Notes under the pieces: generated by a model
Databases searched by the model: none
Told to the model about the DNA's origin: nothing
Seen by the model: only the letters and a program-made list of their open reading frames with translations
DNA from: Candidatus Bathyarchaeota archaeon
Lineage (GTDB): Archaea > Thermoproteota > Bathyarchaeia > Bathyarchaeales > Bathycorpusculaceae
Length of the DNA: 5,590 nt
Direction: 5' to 3'
NCBI GenBank assembly: GCA_016649625.1
Contig: JAENXI010000071.1
Span: 1 to 5,590, forward strand
Position numbers and translations under genes: made by a program
Part shown: piece after piece, positions 4,928 to 5,590 of the stretch
Layout of the letters: every line of letters begins with the position of its first letter
Position numbering within the stretch: the stretch's first letter is position 1

Positions 4928-5590
4928 CTTCCCAAGATTTTACAATTGATGAAAAAGACAGAATGTATTAGAAATTTGGGAATAGTCGCCCACATTGATC
5001 ATGGGAAAACAACTTTAGCTGATTCACTTCTAGCTGGTACAGGGTTATTATCCCCAAACTTAGTTGGCTCTGCAAGAGTTCTTGATTACCTTAAAGAAGA
5101 ACAAATTCGTGGCATTACCATGAAATCAGCAAATGTATCCTTATTATACCAAACAGATGGTCAATCTTTTATAATAAATCTAGTTGATACTCCTGGACAT
5201 GTTGATTTTACGGGAAAAGTTAGAAGAGCTCTACGCAGTATTGATAGCGTAATTGTCGTTGTTGATGCTGTCGAAGAAATCATGGCTCAGACAGAAATAG
5301 TAATACGTCAAGCGCTCATGGAAAATGTTCATCCAGTGCTGTTCATAAATAAGGTTGATAGGTTAATAACTGAACTAAAATTAGATGAAGCTCAGATTCA
5401 AAAAAAATTCGAACGGATAATAAAAAATTTTAATGATTTGCTTTCTATCTATGGAATATCTAAAATCGTAAATAATTGGAAAATTTCCCCTGAAAAAGGT
5501 AATGTTGTATTTGGGTCTGCTTTACATAGGTGGGGTTTTAACTTAACAATTGCACGGACAAAACGCATGAAGTTTTCGACAATTATTGAT
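4910..5590 (+). CDS. fusA: Translation elongation factor EF-2 (3'-truncated by window edge)
   Basis: This is the N-terminal 227 residues of archaeal EF-2, the cytosolic GTPase that drives ribosome translocation. The full protein is usually about 730 residues, and the frame is open to the last base. The G motifs are all visible: G1 AHIDHGKTT (27-35), switch I RGIT with T70 (67-70), G3 DTPGH (93-97), G4 NKVD (147-150) and a G5-like GSALHRWGF. The start is placed at 4910 because MPKFRQLPKILQLM aligns with the usual archaeal EF-2 beginning (M-x-x-F-K-Q...L-x-x-M) before IRNxGI. The later in-frame ATG at 4949 is residue 14 of this. GTGGG at 4897-4901 is a possible ribosome site eight bases upstream. 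The gene diverges from the kinase gene and probably has its own promoter at about 4845-4860. The protein looks intact over the visible part. Confidence 0.95.
   Translation, partial: MPKFRQLPKILQLMKKTECIRNLGIVAHIDHGKTTLADSLLAGTGLLSPNLVGSARVLDYLKEEQIRGITMKSANVSLLYQTDGQSFIINLVDTPGHVDFTGKVRRALRSIDSVIVVVDAVEEIMAQTEIVIRQALMENVHPVLFINKVDRLITELKLDEAQIQKKFERIIKNFNDLLSIYGISKIVNNWKISPEKGNVVFGSALHRWGFNLTIARTKRMKFSTIID

Noticed and set aside
4949..4951. ATG at 4949 as the EF-2 start
   Set aside because: The in-frame ATG at 4910 adds 13 residues that match the usual archaeal EF-2 N-terminus, so 4949 is an internal methionine.

Overview
This is an AT-rich window carrying archaeal genes. The archaeal assignment rests on three things: two formate-dependent FAICAR synthetases (PurP, the archaeal replacement for the transformylase half of PurH), an EF-2 with an archaeal/eukaryotic-type N-terminus rather than a bacterial EF-G, and a kinase of the archaeal COG2112 type. 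The EF-2 switch I sequence looks more like TACK or Asgard-type archaea than methanogens or ammonia oxidisers, but that is an impression from memory, and the lineage cannot be fixed from this window. I see no mobile elements, CRISPR, rRNA or tRNA.

Layout. Positions 1-344 hold the 3' part of purE (class II AIR carboxylase). A 192-base AT-rich gap (345-536) follows, with an imperfect inverted repeat and a possible promoter. Positions 537-3771 hold a tight three-gene set on the + strand: purC (SAICAR synthetase), a divergent PurP paralogue with a degraded ATP-binding region, and a canonical purP. A run of T-tracts after the last gene looks like an archaeal terminator. A small, lysine-rich ORF of unknown function (3870-4055) follows and converges on a minus-strand kinase-like gene (4052-4927), the two sharing a CTAG at their stop codons. 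The kinase is head-to-head with the 5' end of the EF-2 gene (4910 to window end), across an AT-rich segment that could serve as a shared promoter.

How the genes work together. PurE (AIR + CO2 to CAIR), PurC (CAIR + aspartate to SAICAR) and PurP (AICAR + formate to FAICAR) cover steps of late de novo IMP synthesis. PurB and an IMP cyclohydrolase are not in the window. Because PurE is class II, it should use CO2 directly and not need PurK. The most unusual features are the active-site-degraded PurP copy kept upstream of a normal one, with a Cys-Pro-Cys where the canonical protein has a conserved binding loop, and the kinase gene, whose only standard start codon lies inside the EF-2 coding region, pointing to a non-canonical start.
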